Shown here: positions 41,239 to 50,229 of the stretch, piece after piece
Layout of the letters: the number at the start of each line of letters is the position of its first letter
How positions within the stretch are numbered: position 1 is the stretch's first letter
Source: Hufsiella ginkgonis
Lineage (GTDB): Bacteria > Bacteroidota > Bacteroidia > Sphingobacteriales > Sphingobacteriaceae
Assembly: GCF_009834915.1 (NCBI RefSeq)
Contig: NZ_WVHS01000005.1
Coordinates: 62,001 to 126,000 of the forward strand
Direction of reading: 5' to 3'
Length of the DNA: 64,000 bases
The notes under the pieces: generated by a model
What the model was told of the DNA's origin: nothing
Databases searched by the model: none
The model's input: only the letters and a program-made list of their open reading frames with translations
Made by a program: the position numbers and the translations under genes

Positions 41239-41787
41239 ATGGTTAACCAGGACACCTACAGAGGGCCTTCATTTTCATTACGTAACCGGCTCGGAAGGAT
41301 AGCCTGGCAAGTTACCGCGTTCTTACTGGTTCGGTTCTCACCGCGGCCGCTTCATGGCTGGCGAAGTTTCGTGCTCCGCTGCTTCGGCGCGAAGGTTGGC
41401 CGGGGCGTTCATGTGTACCCCAACGTAAAGATCTGGGCGCCATGGAACCTGCAGCTCGACGACGAATGCGGCATCGCCGATGGCGCCATATTGTACTCGC
41501 AGGCACTGATCACCGTAGGTAAAAGAGCGATCATTTCGCAGGGAAGCAACATCTGCACCGGGACACATGATTATACGCTGAAGGGCCATCCGCTTATTGC
41601 GAAACCGATTGTTATCGGCGACGAAGCATGGATCGCCTCAGAATCTTTTATACATCCCGGGATCATTATAGGCAACGGGTGTGTGATCGGGGCGCGATCA
41701 GTGGTAACCAAAAACATGCCCGAATGGATGGTATGTGCGGGGCATCCGTGCAAAGCGCTGAAACCCAGAATTATGAAAACCGAATGA
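41239..41787 (+). CDS. wcaF: WcaF-like acetyltransferase
   Basis: A 182-residue left-handed beta-helix acetyltransferase. The N-terminal stretch FLLVRFSPRPLHGWRSFVLRCFGAKVG is the marker of the WcaF branch, followed by hexapeptide repeats (about residues 50-165), with the catalytic His in GTHDYTLKGHPL and the closing AGHPCKALKPR. WcaF O-acetylates fucose in E. coli colanic acid, which agrees with the nearby gmd, fcl and WcaI. The stop overlaps the ATG of the following GT2 gene as ATGA. The acceptor residue here is inferred. Confidence 0.85.
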   Translation: MVNQDTYRGPSFSLRNRLGRIAWQVTAFLLVRFSPRPLHGWRSFVLRCFGAKVGRGVHVYPNVKIWAPWNLQLDDECGIADGAILYSQALITVGKRAIISQGSNICTGTHDYTLKGHPLIAKPIVIGDEAWIASESFIHPGIIIGNGCVIGARSVVTKNMPEWMVCAGHPCKALKPRIMKTE

Positions 41788-42623
41788 TCTCCGTATTGAT
41801 CCTCACTAAAAATGAACAGCAGGACCTGCCGGGATGCCTGGCGTCTGTTGCCTGGGCGGATGACGTGCATGTGTTCGATTCGTTCAGTGAAGACCTTACG
41901 GTAACCATCGCCGAAAAAGCAGGGGCGACCATTACCCGGCGGAAGTTCGACAATTGGTCGGCACACCAGAACTGGGGACTGGTAAATATCCCGTTTAAAT
42001 ATGAATGGGTATTGTATATCGACGCCGATGAGCGTGTTTCTGAAAGCCTGAAACAGGTATTACAAAACTTTAAAGGCGACGAAGCTACCGCCTCCGCCTT
42101 CGAGATCCGGCGAAGAGATTTTGCCTGGAACGGCCGGTGGCTTAAACACGCGCAGATCTCGCCGTATTATATCCGGCTGTTCAGGCCAGGGAAAATGAGG
42201 TATGAACGGCTGGTAAACCCGGTATCTGTTGTAACCGGCCCGGTGCAGCGGCTGGATGGCTTCCTTGATCACTATCCGTTCAGTAAAGGCTTCAGGGCGT
42301 GGGTACAAAGGCACCTCAGCTACGCCGATATGGAGGCTGCCATGCGCCTGAAAGATATGGGCGAAGGAAAGAATTTTTCCCTGAAGAAAGCCTTGTTCAG
42401 CAAGGATTTTACAGAAAAACGCTATCACCAGAAAGGCCTTTTTTACCGGCTTCCCGGCCGGCCACTGGTAAAATGGATGTACATGATGTTTGTGCGCCTC
42501 GCGTTTCTCGATGGAAGCGCCGGGGTTACTTATGCCACGCTGCAGTCGATTTACGAGTACTTTATCTCGCTAAAAACAGCGGAACTGATCAGCGCCCGCA
42601 CCGACCGGGCAAAAAAAGGCTAG
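41784..42623 (+). CDS. GT2 glycosyltransferase (WaaE/KdtX-like)
   Basis: A 279-residue GT-A enzyme. I start it at the ATG at 41784, inside the WcaF stop (ATGA), because the frame extends upstream only through WcaF-overlapping sequence. ISVLILTKNEQQDLPGCLASV, VFDSFSEDLT, and YIDADERV (DxD at 80-82) are typical of the WaaE-type GT2 group, which adds glucose to lipopolysaccharide core heptose or acts on exopolysaccharide. The second part has WLKHAQISPYYIRLFRPG and a membrane-proximal helix region. It is convergent with the next gene. Confidence 0.87.
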   Translation: MISVLILTKNEQQDLPGCLASVAWADDVHVFDSFSEDLTVTIAEKAGATITRRKFDNWSAHQNWGLVNIPFKYEWVLYIDADERVSESLKQVLQNFKGDEATASAFEIRRRDFAWNGRWLKHAQISPYYIRLFRPGKMRYERLVNPVSVVTGPVQRLDGFLDHYPFSKGFRAWVQRHLSYADMEAAMRLKDMGEGKNFSLKKALFSKDFTEKRYHQKGLFYRLPGRPLVKWMYMMFVRLAFLDGSAGVTYATLQSIYEYFISLKTAELISARTDRAKKG

Positions 42624-42629
42624 CCTGCA

Positions 42630-43829
42630 CTACTCCGAAATGGCCTGGTGCAGCGCTACCGAGAACGGGTCGATGTGGAAGTGGCTCTGGTAAACCGCCA
42701 GCGCGTTCTGTCCCATTTGCGCGCGTTCCTCGTCACCCAGGCTAAACCATTTACGTAAGAGGTCCCAGGTGCCTGTAAGCGTATCGGTAGCCACTATCCC
42801 GGCGCCGCCCGCATGGATCTCCATACAAATATTTACCTGGTTAGAAATGAGCACGGGCTTTTTGCAGGCCAGCGCCTCTACTACGGCTATCCCGAAATTC
42901 TCCTGGTGACTGGGCAATATGAACGCCTCACAGCCATACACCGCTCCCCATTTAGCATCGCCGGTTAACATGCCGGTAAAGAGCACACGTTCCTTGAGAT
43001 GCGGAAATTGATTGATCAGGTAAACCAATCGTTTACCATACGGTGTTTCGGTGCCCGGCCCCGCGATAACCAGCTTTGGCAGTGCCTTTTCGCGCGATGC
43101 GGATGCCTTGATATGAGCGGCAAAACTTTTGATCAGCAGATCCACACCCTTTTTCCCGTGGATGCGGCTAAGGAACAATAAGTAAGGCTGCCCGTCCAAT
43201 CCGGGACAGCGCGCCGAAAATGCTTCCGACATTTGAGGCGTGTAATCCGGGGGCTGTACAATACCGTATCCTACATTAAGCTCTTTCCTGGGGCGGTACC
43301 CGCTAAAGGTGCCCCTTGCAAGTAACAGCTCCGTTTCGCAGGTAAAAAGCAGGCCCGCAGAATCGTTAACTACCGCGCGCTCTACCAGTTTCCAGTAAAA
43401 CCAGTTCCTTATCGCTTTAAAGCGGCGGTCGCGTGCACGCTGAAAGTAAGGATCGAGCATACCATGCGGCATTACATATACCCTGGGAAGGTCTGCCCCG
43501 GGCGATGCGCGCTTCAGCTTTTTAAAAGCCCGGTGAGCGGCATAACTTGAATAGATCCACAACCCGTTGATAATCACCACATCAAACCGGCCTAGGTTGT
43601 TCATCAACCAGGGGTATAACTTCTCTGCGTAATGCCATGGACCGCGGGCAGGGCCGAGCGCATGGATGGGAAAATCGTCCATCCCCAAAAAGGAAGCGTC
43701 GGGAGCATCCAGGCACACGATTTCGCGCTCAACGCCCAGGTTCACCATAGCGCTGTTGCTGTTGCGGATTCCCTGGCAAGGTCCCCCGCTGCGTGGGTCC
43801 ATACTTCCGATCACGTGTAATAACTTCAT
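42630..43829 (-). CDS. GT4 glycosyltransferase
   Basis: A 399-residue GT-B enzyme, taken from the ATG at 43829; the 39 extra codons further upstream read as arginine- and glycine-rich sequence of the neighbouring gene in another frame. KLLHVIGSMDPRSGGPCQGI is the acceptor-side glycine loop, YVMPHGMLDPYF follows, and LFLSRIHGKKGVDLLIKSF and SHQENFGIAVVEALACKKPV (EX7E) form the donor side. It begins a run of mostly - strand genes to the right. It most resembles capsule or colanic-type GT4 enzymes; the donor cannot be assigned. Confidence 0.87.
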   Translation of the reverse strand: MKLLHVIGSMDPRSGGPCQGIRNSNSAMVNLGVEREIVCLDAPDASFLGMDDFPIHALGPARGPWHYAEKLYPWLMNNLGRFDVVIINGLWIYSSYAAHRAFKKLKRASPGADLPRVYVMPHGMLDPYFQRARDRRFKAIRNWFYWKLVERAVVNDSAGLLFTCETELLLARGTFSGYRPRKELNVGYGIVQPPDYTPQMSEAFSARCPGLDGQPYLLFLSRIHGKKGVDLLIKSFAAHIKASASREKALPKLVIAGPGTETPYGKRLVYLINQFPHLKERVLFTGMLTGDAKWGAVYGCEAFILPSHQENFGIAVVEALACKKPVLISNQVNICMEIHAGGAGIVATDTLTGTWDLLRKWFSLGDEERAQMGQNALAVYQSHFHIDPFSVALHQAISE

Positions 43830-43852
43830 CTTCTTCTGTTTATTTGCGGGTA

Positions 43853-44515
43853 TTAAAAAACGAACCCCTCGGCCCTGGCGAAATATTTGGCCTCGCGGGA
43901 AATATCGCCCACCGCCGCCGCGGGTACCCCGCCATACAGCTTCCACTCTTCTGTATAGGCCTTGTTAAGCAGCGACTTAGCGCCCAGCACAGATCTTGCC
44001 GGTAATACCGCTCCCCCGAGCACCACCACGTTGGTTCCCACGAAGGTATACTCGCCTATGGTGATCGGGGCACTGTCCTGCCTGTTCCCCATCACATTAA
44101 TGGAGTGTGTAAGAAACTGCGACCGGTATCCCGCCACCGTACTGAAACGGCCGATCTCTATCCGGTTAGTGCAATCAAGGTGGTGATTTTTGGTCACCGC
44201 AGCTTCTTCTCCGATGAACAAGGCCGCCTGCCGCCCGGGCTGGTGCTTAAAATGCGGCGAACTGCCGTTGGTAGGGAACCCGGTGATCCAGTTCCCCCTT
44301 CCAAGCGAGGCTTTACGCTCCATTTTTACCAGGTCGAGGTGAATCGCAACCGTAAAATGGCCGATGCGGGCGCCCTCCGCCATCTCGAGCTTCCCGGGGA
44401 ATATCCATGCCAGGCCGATCTTCGCGCCCGGGTGTATTTTATACCCGAACCATCGCTGCAACGCACGCCGGCGGAGGGGCCAGGGAAGAAAAAAGGTAAA
44501 GATCTTTAGTAACAT
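43853..44515 (-). CDS. Left-handed beta-helix acyltransferase
   Basis: A 220-residue hexapeptide-repeat protein. Repeats begin near residue 27 (IHPGAKIGLAWIF) and are interrupted around 75-105 by a loop rich in N, S and H (GFPTNGSSPHFKHQPG), then resume (IGRFSTVAG, IGEYTFVGTNVVVLG, VLGAKSLLN). His in NHHLDCTN and LTHSINV are the catalytic candidates. The ending KLYGGVPAAAVGDI is common in colanic-acid-type acetyltransferases of Bacteroidota. It lies 23 bases before the GT4 gene and after the GT9 gene, and should acylate a sugar of the same unit. Confidence 0.83.
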   Translation of the reverse strand: MLLKIFTFFLPWPLRRRALQRWFGYKIHPGAKIGLAWIFPGKLEMAEGARIGHFTVAIHLDLVKMERKASLGRGNWITGFPTNGSSPHFKHQPGRQAALFIGEEAAVTKNHHLDCTNRIEIGRFSTVAGYRSQFLTHSINVMGNRQDSAPITIGEYTFVGTNVVVLGGAVLPARSVLGAKSLLNKAYTEEWKLYGGVPAAAVGDISREAKYFARAEGFVF

Positions 44516-44533
44516 ATGTGATAATTCAGCTGA

Positions 44534-45634
44534 TCATTGTTGGCTGCCCGCTTCACGCCGGAGAAGCACCTCCATTACGGCATCTATTACCTCATCGACC
44601 GTAACCGAGAGGATACATTTCTTTTTCTCTGCAACACATACCTCCAGCACGCAACCGGCACAATCCGTTTTATGGTAAATAATCCGGTTGCCATCTCCCC
44701 TCGGGAACCACTGCCGCGGCAGGTTTCTCGCCGAATAAATGGCCACTACAGGCGTGCCGGTGGCGGCGGCCAGGTGCATGGGACCGCTGTCGTGCCCCAC
44801 AAAAACACGCGCCTGTTTAAGCACGGCGCCGGATACGCGCGGCGATGTCTTCCCGCAGAGGTTAACACCGCCGCCCCAGGTTTCGATACACTTATCGGCA
44901 CGCGCTGCCTCATCCGGGGCTCCCACCATTACCAGCTGCCACCCCGGCAAAAGCGTTTTCAACCGGCTGGTAAAAGAAAGCCAGTTCTGTTCCTCCCAGT
45001 CCTTCGATTGCATTTTAGTACCGGCGCACATCGCCACAATGGGCTGCCCGGGCGCCAATGGCTGCAGCGCCTGTTTCGCCTGGCCGAGCTCCTCCTCGCT
45101 GAAATGCAAGTCCCAGTAGCGGTCACTGGTAAGGTCCGCCGGCCCGAGCGATTCCAGCCGCCGCATCACCCGCAAGGCTTCCCATTCGTATTGCCCGGTT
45201 ACAGGATCTATGCTCAGTTCAAAATCCTGCCTGATGGCCGGGAAACCGAGGAACTGGCGAATCCCCGTGGACCATAAAAACCATTTATCACGTAATACGG
45301 TACGCTTGGTGGTGGCCAGGTCCTTTAAGATCCGGGTGGTAGCCAGATTAATGGCGATGTCTATTTTTAACGCCCTGAGCTCCTTCCATAGAGCCAGGAG
45401 CACCAGCGGGTTACGGGTGCCGCTCGGATAGTTCACCACCCGGTGGAAAAAATATCCCTGCCCGAGCACACTCTCTACTGCCGCCGCCTTCGAAACGATG
45501 GGCCGGTTGGTAAGCAAGGTGATATCCGCATCAGGGAACATCTCGCACACTTTATTAAATGCGGGCAGGGCAATAATAGTATCGCCCAAACTGCCTATGC
45601 GATATACGAGGATCCTTTTGCGGGCGGGAGGCAT
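44534..45634 (-). CDS. GT9 heptosyltransferase-family protein
   Basis: A 366-residue GT-B enzyme of the lipopolysaccharide heptosyltransferase type. The start RILVYRIGSLGDTIIALPAF is the GT9 signature; VAMCAGTKMQSKDWEEQNW and VFVGHDSGPMHLAAATGTPVVAIY form the donor site. Three cysteines (DCAGCVLEVC, about residues 320-330) and another in KKKCILS follow, which many GT9 members share. The family moves ADP-heptose, but related proteins use other sugars in capsule loci, and no heptose-nucleotide genes are here. It is seven bases from the Wzy gene upstream. Confidence 0.88.
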   Translation of the reverse strand: MPPARKRILVYRIGSLGDTIIALPAFNKVCEMFPDADITLLTNRPIVSKAAAVESVLGQGYFFHRVVNYPSGTRNPLVLLALWKELRALKIDIAINLATTRILKDLATTKRTVLRDKWFLWSTGIRQFLGFPAIRQDFELSIDPVTGQYEWEALRVMRRLESLGPADLTSDRYWDLHFSEEELGQAKQALQPLAPGQPIVAMCAGTKMQSKDWEEQNWLSFTSRLKTLLPGWQLVMVGAPDEAARADKCIETWGGGVNLCGKTSPRVSGAVLKQARVFVGHDSGPMHLAAATGTPVVAIYSARNLPRQWFPRGDGNRIIYHKTDCAGCVLEVCVAEKKKCILSVTVDEVIDAVMEVLLRREAGSQQ

Positions 45635-45641
45635 GAGCAGC

Positions 45642-47006
45642 TTATTGAGCTTGTTGGTCTTCTTCAGTTTCTTTACCTTTTAGCGAGGCGATCACCCATC
45701 CGCCGATCAACGTAGAAAAGCCCAGTGCTGTTGGCTGAGCCCATTGCCCGGTAGCCACGGTGTATATTGCAAAGCTCAGGAGTATCCAGGGCAGCATATC
45801 ATTTTCGCGCAGCCATTTGTATCCTTCCGTAAGTATCTTATAGCAGAAACGCAAACGAATAACGATCACCGAGATCCCGAGTAACGAGCCCATCTCGCCT
45901 ACCAGGCGGGCCCAGTCTTCTTCGGCGATCAGGAAGAAATCCACGTTACCCATCATCAGCTTCGCGCCTGCGTTTGTTCCCATCCCCATGCCATACCCGA
46001 AGAACGGCTGGTTTGAAGAAAACAACGCGTTTAACAACCCGCCTAAAAACCGGTTACCCAATACACCCTCCAATCCCCCCTCACCTTCGGTAGCCGAATC
46101 GTATCTTACGGTAAGCGCGGCGGTAGCGTTTTGAAAAAACTCAAACTTGTTCAAAAAAACGAGCGTAAAAAATAACCCCGCACCCACTATGGCCGTCCTG
46201 GCCCAATACTTGGGCTTACGGTAAATTGCCAGCAGTGCGAATCCACCGGTCAGGATTACCTGGAAGGTAAGCGTGCGGCTGATGGAGAACGGGATGGCTG
46301 CCAGCAATGCCACGCTTGCGCCCATGAGCACGAACCGGTTGATATTGGTTTTTTCGAGCCAGAAATAAGCTACGAACATACCGGTAACGCTAAAAAACTG
46401 TGCATTACCGGTGGTGAAGGAAAACGTGCCTGGCGGGCGATAATATCCCAATGCCCCGCTAAAGCCGGCGCCGGCCACGTCGCCCCCTACCCCCCGGTTT
46501 ATCAGGGCAGATTGCGGGCTGTAAAATTGCAGCATGATCAGCAGCAGCATCGGGATGGATACCAGCAACCATACTTTTCCCATTTGGATGAGGTCCTTAC
46601 GTTCGAGCACCCGCCCGATGAGGAACATCAGCGGCCAGTGCAGGATCAGGATCCTGGCGCCAAAAGCAGCCACCACAATATTCCTGTGACCCACGATCAG
46701 GGTGGTGAACAGCGAGATCGCCGACACGGTAATCATCGCCCTGATATACCAGTTCAGCTTAAAGATCCCGTGTTTCCATGCCACAAAAAGCATCCAGATG
46801 GCCAGTGGGTCACGCACCACCAGTAAAGGAGCAGCCAGCCTGGGAAGAAACCACTTCCGCAACGCACCCTCGAAGATCAACAGTAAGAGATAAATCCAAA
46901 CCCCTCTCTTCAGCGATTCAATCGCCTGCCCGGTTTTCTCACGTAAAAAGAACGACGTGTCTACTGCCATTCCCGGTATAGTGTTGCTCTCTGGTTGCAT
47001 GTACAT
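45642..47006 (-). CDS. O-antigen polymerase-like membrane protein (Wzy type)
   Basis: A 454-residue membrane protein with about eleven hydrophobic segments. It contains FEGALRKWFLPRLAAPLLVVRDPLAIW near the N terminus, a motif I associate with Bacteroidota exopolysaccharide polymerases, and a big loop at residues 280-350 with FGYGMGMGTNAGAKLMMG. The third Wzy-like protein of the window. It probably polymerises the unit made by the transferases in 42.6-64 kb, although no flippase for that unit lies in the window (the one at the left edge or 22.7 kb could serve). The ATG at 47006 is used; 47000 is an alternative. Confidence 0.8.
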   Translation of the reverse strand: MYMQPESNTIPGMAVDTSFFLREKTGQAIESLKRGVWIYLLLLIFEGALRKWFLPRLAAPLLVVRDPLAIWMLFVAWKHGIFKLNWYIRAMITVSAISLFTTLIVGHRNIVVAAFGARILILHWPLMFLIGRVLERKDLIQMGKVWLLVSIPMLLLIMLQFYSPQSALINRGVGGDVAGAGFSGALGYYRPPGTFSFTTGNAQFFSVTGMFVAYFWLEKTNINRFVLMGASVALLAAIPFSISRTLTFQVILTGGFALLAIYRKPKYWARTAIVGAGLFFTLVFLNKFEFFQNATAALTVRYDSATEGEGGLEGVLGNRFLGGLLNALFSSNQPFFGYGMGMGTNAGAKLMMGNVDFFLIAEEDWARLVGEMGSLLGISVIVIRLRFCYKILTEGYKWLRENDMLPWILLSFAIYTVATGQWAQPTALGFSTLIGGWVIASLKGKETEEDQQAQ

Positions 47007-47051
47007 TTAAGATAGGTACTTTTTTAAAATCATCGTTACCAGTATAAAAGT

Positions 47052-48287
47052 TCAGGTAAATGTTTGTATCGCGGCGGCCAGCTCCCGGCCGTACACCTCC
47101 CAGCTGCGTCCGCGGGCAGTATCCATGGCCGCCATTCCCGCAGCAGCAACCGAGGACCGGTCGGCAAGCAGTTTTTCTATCGCCAGCCGCAGCGCATCTG
47201 TAGAGCCGGCTTCCACCAGCCATCCGTTAACGCCATCGGTAATAAGGTCGGGTCCCGCCGTACGATCGGTGGTGATAACCGGCGTGCCCTGCGCCATCGC
47301 CTCGGTGATCACCAATCCAAAGCCTTCAAACAGCGAGGGGAACAGCAATACGTCGTGTTGCCTCATAAGCGCCAGCACCTCATTATGCGGAAGACTCGGT
47401 ATCCAGGTATGCCTGGCAAGGGCCTGGTCGAGCGCCGGGCATTCGGCGGTTACTTTACGGCCCACTACCGTAAGCGATACCGCGTCGCCAAGCTGCTCCA
47501 CCGCTGCAAATACATCGGCAACCCCTTTGCGCTGTGATAAACCGCCCACAAACAACAGCTTTAACGGACGATCATGCTGTTCATTATAAATCCGCCCGCC
47601 CTGCACCATGGGAAACGCGTACGGCACCACGGCAACGGGGCCCAATGCGCCCGGGTAATCCTTTAAAGTGCGGGCGGTAAACGAGCTGGCAACAAAAATA
47701 CCGTCGGCCAGCCGCAGCTCTTCATCTTTTCGCGCAAGCTTAGCCTCCGAATCCTTAAACCCGGTAAGCGTGACCGCCCATTCCGGCCAGCGTTCGCGTT
47801 CGCGCTCCAGCAAGGCGCGGGCAGTGCGCCAATACCCTATCGGGAGATCATACAAACATTTAATGCCATGTTTTTTTGCTTCCCGGAACGACAGCAGCGC
47901 TTCATCCTCGTAGGCATAAACGGCTTTTACGCCGCCGGCGGATGCGCGATTAAGCACCGACGCCAGCTTTTTATCGATATGGCGGTATACGGCGTCGATA
48001 CAAAAAGGACCGGTTTCGTGCGCCAGCAGGAATGCGGGACCTGTTTTGGCGGTAATCAGCCGGCCGGTTTCCACAAACGGCCACGTAGTTGTATAAGGCT
48101 CCAAACGGGGGTCGAAGCTGCGCCGGCGGATCTCCGATAAACCAGGCAACCCACTCAGCCGGTGCGGCAGGTTACCCGGGAAACAAGCGATCGAAGTATG
48201 AAAACGCGACAATAGCCCCGCATCGAGCAAACCACCGGCCGCTGCCCTCACAAACGAATTTCCTGTAGGATGTGAAAGAATGACCAT
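47052..48287 (-). CDS. GT4 glycosyltransferase
   Basis: A 411-residue GT-B enzyme. The N terminus VILSHPTGNSFVRAAAGGL is the acceptor loop. YEDEALLSFREAKKHGIKCLYDLPIGYW in the middle is a block found in a common Bacteroidota/Proteobacteria GT4 branch. The C-terminal half has LFVGGLSQRKGVADVF and FPSLFEGFGLVITEAMAQG with the full EX7E (Glu-Glu). It is separated from the Wzy gene by 45 bases and from the next acyltransferase by six. The sugar donor is unknown. Confidence 0.87.
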   Translation of the reverse strand: MVILSHPTGNSFVRAAAGGLLDAGLLSRFHTSIACFPGNLPHRLSGLPGLSEIRRRSFDPRLEPYTTTWPFVETGRLITAKTGPAFLLAHETGPFCIDAVYRHIDKKLASVLNRASAGGVKAVYAYEDEALLSFREAKKHGIKCLYDLPIGYWRTARALLERERERWPEWAVTLTGFKDSEAKLARKDEELRLADGIFVASSFTARTLKDYPGALGPVAVVPYAFPMVQGGRIYNEQHDRPLKLLFVGGLSQRKGVADVFAAVEQLGDAVSLTVVGRKVTAECPALDQALARHTWIPSLPHNEVLALMRQHDVLLFPSLFEGFGLVITEAMAQGTPVITTDRTAGPDLITDGVNGWLVEAGSTDALRLAIEKLLADRSSVAAAGMAAMDTARGRSWEVYGRELAAAIQTFT

Positions 48288-48293
48288 ATTCCG

Positions 48294-48890
48294 TTACCCT
48301 TCTACGAGCCATGCCCGGTTAGCTGCTAAATACTCGCAAGGATTATAATTCAATTGCTCGCTCCTCTTTTTCCCGGTGGGCCTGGCAGGGTTGCCCGCCA
48401 CGATCTCGCCGGGCGCTACCGAGCGGCCCACTACGGCCCTCGCACCCACCACGGCACCTCTGCCCAGGGTAACTCCCGGAAGGATCATGGCGCCTATGCC
48501 GATCCATACATAATCCTCGATAACCACCGGGCGGGAAAACTGGGTCCACCGGGGGTCGGCAACGTCGTGCGATGCCGTGAGGATCTCAACCCCATCATTG
48601 ATACAAACATATTGCCCGATGCGTACCTCATCATGAAGCGACATACTCACCCTTCCCACAAAGGAGAATTTTCCGACCGACAAATTATTTTTGCGCCCCA
48701 TGATCTTTCCCCGGCTAAACTCCGCGGTCTCGTCAATATGTGCGCCTGCCCTGGCTAGTTTCCAATGGCGGCGGTTCCTTCTAAGGAGGTTGGGAAACAG
48801 CAATATTCTCTTCGCCCAGGAGCGAAAAAAATTAACAGACCCGATAGCTGGCCTGGCCCTGTTTACCCATAGATACTTTAAACTTGCCAA
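48294..48890 (-). CDS. Hexapeptide-repeat acyltransferase (colanic acid type)
   Basis: A 198-residue left-handed beta-helix protein. It starts at TTG (48890); an in-frame TGA lies eight codons upstream and no closer ATG exists, so this is the best start. Repeats run from about residue 60 (VGKFSFVGR, IGQYVCINDGVEI) to 165, with the catalytic His in LTASHDVADP and a signature IEDYVWIGIGAMILPGVTLG. It should transfer an acetyl group to a hydroxyl of the growing glycan. The gene precedes the GT4 gene by six bases and is preceded by a 196-base gap, so a promoter may lie there. Confidence 0.82.
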   Translation of the reverse strand: MASLKYLWVNRARPAIGSVNFFRSWAKRILLFPNLLRRNRRHWKLARAGAHIDETAEFSRGKIMGRKNNLSVGKFSFVGRVSMSLHDEVRIGQYVCINDGVEILTASHDVADPRWTQFSRPVVIEDYVWIGIGAMILPGVTLGRGAVVGARAVVGRSVAPGEIVAGNPARPTGKKRSEQLNYNPCEYLAANRAWLVEG

Positions 48891-49086
48891 TCCGCTAAAA
48901 TACCTGTTTGGTCACGAAATGCGGTAATGTTTTCGATCAATGTTGCGGTCGGGGGATTTTTTAATGGTTTTGACAATAAAATCGTTCCCACATAAACCCC
49001 CGGGCTATGGGGACGTGTATATAGAACGGGCATAAGGCAAGCCGGTACATATCGCTTTGCCGGAATGACCGTAGCGGGTGATATAC

Positions 49087-50229
49087 TTACAGCAACCGGG
49101 CGTTGAACGCACGACGCATCACCATCAGGTTCTTCTCGCCGAAATAATGGTCGCGTGCCGCCAGCCAGGTACCGTGCGATGGCTCGGTTTCAAGCGCCTT
49201 TTCCAGTGCGGCAAACCCGGCGTCAGCATCGGTGCCGGTCCACATAGCGCCGGTACCGGTGGCTTCCAGGAACTGGCTCAGCGTGCTATCGGCGGGGCCG
49301 TGACCGAACACCGGCCGCGTTGCCTGCAGGTAGCTGGTAAGCTTGGTAGGAAGACTGGTTTGCGAGAAACGGTGCAATGCCTTCGAGGTAGGGTACATGG
49401 CGTACAAAATATCACAGTCAGCAAGTTGGGCGACGACCACCTCTTCCGGCAATGTTTCATGAAACTGTACATGCGGCCTTAACGCCTCAGGCATATCATC
49501 CGGGGTTAAATGGCATCCCCATAAATGCACGGTAGCCTGCCGGTTTCGCCGGCGGGCAAAATCCTTAAACAGCGTGAGGAAACTAACAAAGTCCTTTTTA
49601 TCGTAAATGGAACCGATATGGCCGGCAGTGAGGCCGTCTTTCACCCGGGGTAACGGCGACCTGATCGAACCTTCCGGAAGATACCGGTGACACACTTCGC
49701 CCGGGCGGCCGCTTAGTTGCTGGTAGTAGGCGCGCATGCCTTCGCTGATCACGTCGAAACCCGGCACTTCCCGCAGGGTAGCGCGGGTAAGCCGGTCGGC
49801 AGCACGCCCCATCAGCCGGTAGCGGAACGAGCGAGCGCAGAGGGCTGCGGCCCAATCGTCGTGTACGGATAGGTGCACTTGTTTGCCCAGCCGCGCAAGC
49901 TCAAGGGCCACCCGCAGTCCTTCATTGTGTGATACGATCCAATAACCGTCGCAATGTATGCGCAGCAGCTGCTGTATAAGCGCGTCGAGAGCGGGTACCT
50001 GTTGCTGGTTCAACAGCGACCAGGTGATCCCCAGGTCCTTCAGCAGGTTTCCGCCCATTACTCCCCGGCCGAGGTAGCCGCTTTCGTAACCCTGTGCGGG
50101 GCGCTCTTCTGTATAATGCCAGGCAACATCTATTTCAGGGAGGTGAGCGATCAGGCTCCTGAGCACGGCGCCTCCTCCGCCAAAAAGCGGCGAATGGGCG
50201 GTAAACAGACAGATCCGCGTTCTTTTCAT
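49087..50229 (-). CDS. Glycosyltransferase, GT-B (GT4-like)
   Basis: A 380-residue protein with an acceptor-side loop SPLFGGGGAVLRSL and a donor-side block SLPTKLTSYLQATRPVFGHGPADST (about residues 304-328). No EX7E is present. The latter block reappears, in modified form, in the two genes at 51931 and 53087, so these three form a subfamily in this locus. Between them lies another GT-B gene of a different type. It overlaps the upstream gene by four bases. I infer a role in the same glycan; the donor is unknown. Confidence 0.8.
   Translation of the reverse strand: MKRTRICLFTAHSPLFGGGGAVLRSLIAHLPEIDVAWHYTEERPAQGYESGYLGRGVMGGNLLKDLGITWSLLNQQQVPALDALIQQLLRIHCDGYWIVSHNEGLRVALELARLGKQVHLSVHDDWAAALCARSFRYRLMGRAADRLTRATLREVPGFDVISEGMRAYYQQLSGRPGEVCHRYLPEGSIRSPLPRVKDGLTAGHIGSIYDKKDFVSFLTLFKDFARRRNRQATVHLWGCHLTPDDMPEALRPHVQFHETLPEEVVVAQLADCDILYAMYPTSKALHRFSQTSLPTKLTSYLQATRPVFGHGPADSTLSQFLEATGTGAMWTGTDADAGFAALEKALETEPSHGTWLAARDHYFGEKNLMVMRRAFNARLL

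Noticed and set aside
41628-41783. N-terminal extension of the GT2 gene overlapping WcaF
   Set aside because: These 52 codons lie wholly inside WcaF; the GT2 family motif begins at the ATG at 41784, which shares ATGA with the WcaF stop.
42617-42626. Palindrome AGGCTAGCCT between converging genes
   Set aside because: Only ten bases with no loop and no T-tract, so it cannot act as a terminator and is probably chance.
43830-43946. N-terminal extension of the GT4 gene at 42630
   Set aside because: An Arg/Gly-rich stretch overlapping the acyltransferase gene in another frame; the GT4 family start MKLLHVIGS is at 43829.
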